64,000 bases of DNA from Zoogloeaceae bacterium (GTDB taxonomy: Bacteria > Pseudomonadota > Gammaproteobacteria > Burkholderiales > Rhodocyclaceae), in assembly GCA_024235635.1 (NCBI GenBank), contig JACKMA010000001.1, forward strand, positions 434,001-498,000, read 5' to 3'. A model generated the notes under the pieces. The model ran no database searches. It had not been told where the DNA came from and worked only from the letters and a program-made list of their open reading frames with translations. This document shows positions 62,650 to 64,000 of the stretch, piece by piece; position 1 is the first letter of the stretch; each line of letters opens with the position of its first letter. The position numbers and the translations under genes were made by a program.

Positions 62650-64000
62650 ATGAACACTCAGGCCGCCGAGATGCTGCAGGGAGCCAGTCTCGACTTTTTG
62701 CGCCGTCACTCGCCGTTCGACCGCATGGAGCCCGAGGCCCTCGGCTTCATGGCCGAACGCCTGGTGCTGGTTTTCCACGCCCGCGACAGCGTGATCCTGT
62801 CGCCCGAGATGGGCCAGGTCCGGCATCTGCACATCGTGCAGCGTGGCAAGGTCCTCGCACGCCAGGCCGGCAGCGTCTCGATGACCGAGTACTCGGCGCT
62901 GACGATGGGCCCCGGCGAATGCTTCCCGATCGGCGCGATCTCGGCCCACCGGCCGTCGACCAACACCTACATCGCGGTCGAAGACAGCTTCTGCTTCCAG
63001 CTCGCGGCCGAGGATTTCATGCAGCTGATGGAGATGAGTCCGGTCTTCCATCTGTTCTGCACCAAGTACATCGCCAGTCTGCTCAACCAGTCGCGGGAAC
63101 AGTTGCAGAGCCAGTTCGCACAGCGTGCCGCCGAACAGCAGACCATGACGACCCCGCTCGGCCAGTTGATCAACCGCGAACCGGTGCATGTCGCGCCCGA
63201 GGTTACCAGCCGCGAAGCACTCGAGCACATGGCCCAGCACCGCGTCGGCTGCCTGGTCATCGCCGACGCCGAGCGCAGGCCGCTGGGCATCATCACGCAG
63301 AGCGACCTGCTCGAACGGGTGATCCTCGCCGGCTTCGACCTGGCGCGGCCGGTCACCGATCTGATGACCGGCTCGCCGCACATGCTCGGTTCGTCGGCAT
63401 CGGCCTACGACGCCGCGCTGGAGATGGCCACCCACGGCGTGCGCCACCTGCTGGTGCTCGATGGCGACCGCCGGCTCAAGGGCGTCGTCTCGGAACGGGA
63501 CCTGTTCTCGCTGCAACGCATCGGCCTGCGCCAGATCCGTGCCGGCATCGAAAACGCCGACGATCTCGACGCCATGCGCCAGGCCAGCCGGGACATCCGC
63601 CAACTCGCGCTGAACCTGATCGCCCAGGGCATCGGCTCCGAACAGCTGACCCAGTTCATCTCGGCCCTGAACGACGCGCTGACGCGCCGGCTGATCGAGC
63701 TGCAGCTCGAGAAGCACGATCTGCAGGAACTCGATTTCTGCTGGCTGGCGTTCGGTTCGGAAGGGCGTCACGAGCAGACCCTGTCCACCGACCAGGACAA
63801 TGGCATCATCTTTGCGGTACCCGAAGGTGCCGACAGCGATGCGCTGAAACAGCAGATCCTGAGCTTCGCGCGTGCGGTCAATGAAGATCTCGCTGCCTGC
63901 GGCTTCCCGCTGTGCAAGGGCAACATCATGGCCAGCAACCCGGATCTCTGTCTGACCCTGGAGCAGTGGCAGCGGCGCTTCGTGGCCTGGATCAACGAGC
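62650..64000 (+). CDS. Cyclic-nucleotide-binding/CBS/DUF294 nucleotidyltransferase protein, cut by window end
   Basis: 450 codons are visible and the frame runs off the right edge. Residues about 10-125 are a cyclic-nucleotide-binding-like domain (VRHLHIVQRGKVLARQAGSV). About 165-290 are two CBS domains (HRVGCLVIADAERRPLGIIT and VRHLLVLDGDRRLKGVVSER). About 340 onward is a DUF294 putative nucleotidyltransferase with GSEGRHEQTLSTDQDNGI, the metal-binding Asp pair. Related proteins are signal-transduction proteins linked to carbon or nitrogen status; GlnD-like activity is suggested but unproven. The rest of the gene, including the second DUF294 half, is off the window. Confidence 0.85.
   Translation, partial: MNTQAAEMLQGASLDFLRRHSPFDRMEPEALGFMAERLVLVFHARDSVILSPEMGQVRHLHIVQRGKVLARQAGSVSMTEYSALTMGPGECFPIGAISAHRPSTNTYIAVEDSFCFQLAAEDFMQLMEMSPVFHLFCTKYIASLLNQSREQLQSQFAQRAAEQQTMTTPLGQLINREPVHVAPEVTSREALEHMAQHRVGCLVIADAERRPLGIITQSDLLERVILAGFDLARPVTDLMTGSPHMLGSSASAYDAALEMATHGVRHLLVLDGDRRLKGVVSERDLFSLQRIGLRQIRAGIENADDLDAMRQASRDIRQLALNLIAQGIGSEQLTQFISALNDALTRRLIELQLEKHDLQELDFCWLAFGSEGRHEQTLSTDQDNGIIFAVPEGADSDALKQQILSFARAVNEDLAACGFPLCKGNIMASNPDLCLTLEQWQRRFVAWINE

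Overview
The window is GC-rich DNA with tightly packed, often overlapping genes. It looks like a betaproteobacterial chromosome, and a Rhodocyclales-type genome is my best guess. That guess rests on four things: the sdhCDAB-sdhE / gltA-sucA-sucB-lpdA block beside a divergent gntR and mdh, a PEP-CTERM protein, the fimT-pilVWXY1-Y2-pilE minor pilin cluster, and the alaA-hom-thrC order. This is inference from gene content and order, not from a database search. I see no rRNA or tRNA genes, no CRISPR array and no insertion sequence.

Layout. (1) 1-1.5 kb: the end of a type II secretion operon (gspM, gspN) and a YbjQ protein. (2) 1.6-20.5 kb: a surface and secretion island. It holds a TPR protein, a PEP-CTERM protein and a giant repetitive adhesin-like gene read on the minus strand from 11774 to 4337. 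That gene is broken by two small deletions and one chimeric repeat junction. A divergent type I secretion operon follows (ABC transporter, membrane fusion protein, TolC-like outer membrane factor), then a di-haem peroxidase and an orphan lipoprotein. (3) 20.5-35.4 kb: zapE and the TCA-cycle block (lpdA, sucB, sucA, gltA, sdhE, sdhB, sdhA, sdhD, sdhC, gntR on minus; mdh and a CitE-like lyase on plus). (4) 35.4-42.5 kb: minor type IV pilins with PilY1. (5) 42.7-54.7 kb: small heat-shock protein, YitT, cupin, dodecin, an RND efflux pair, then fumC, an EamA-DUF2789 fusion, ogt and an Ada-AlkA protein in one overlapping minus-strand operon, and nadC. (6) 54.8-64 kb: a methyltransferase, threonine biosynthesis (thrC, hom), a GNAT protein, an alaA-type aminotransferase, a Mth938-like protein, a Bcp peroxiredoxin, a PhoH-family ATPase, and a cNMP/CBS/DUF294 protein cut by the window end.

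How it works together. The T1SS operon and the giant protein are divergent neighbours sharing a 728-bp control region with two matched 17-bp palindromes and a sigma54-like promoter, so they are very probably one export system. The TolC-like factor ends in an NTF2-like domain that also ends the TPR protein at the other side of the island, which suggests an accessory assembly or wall-interaction role. The TCA block is organised by strong hairpins: true terminators after sdhE and after lpdA, and U-less GC hairpins between gltA/sucA and sucB/lpdA. A GntR regulator with a palindromic operator sits between the two arms of the block.
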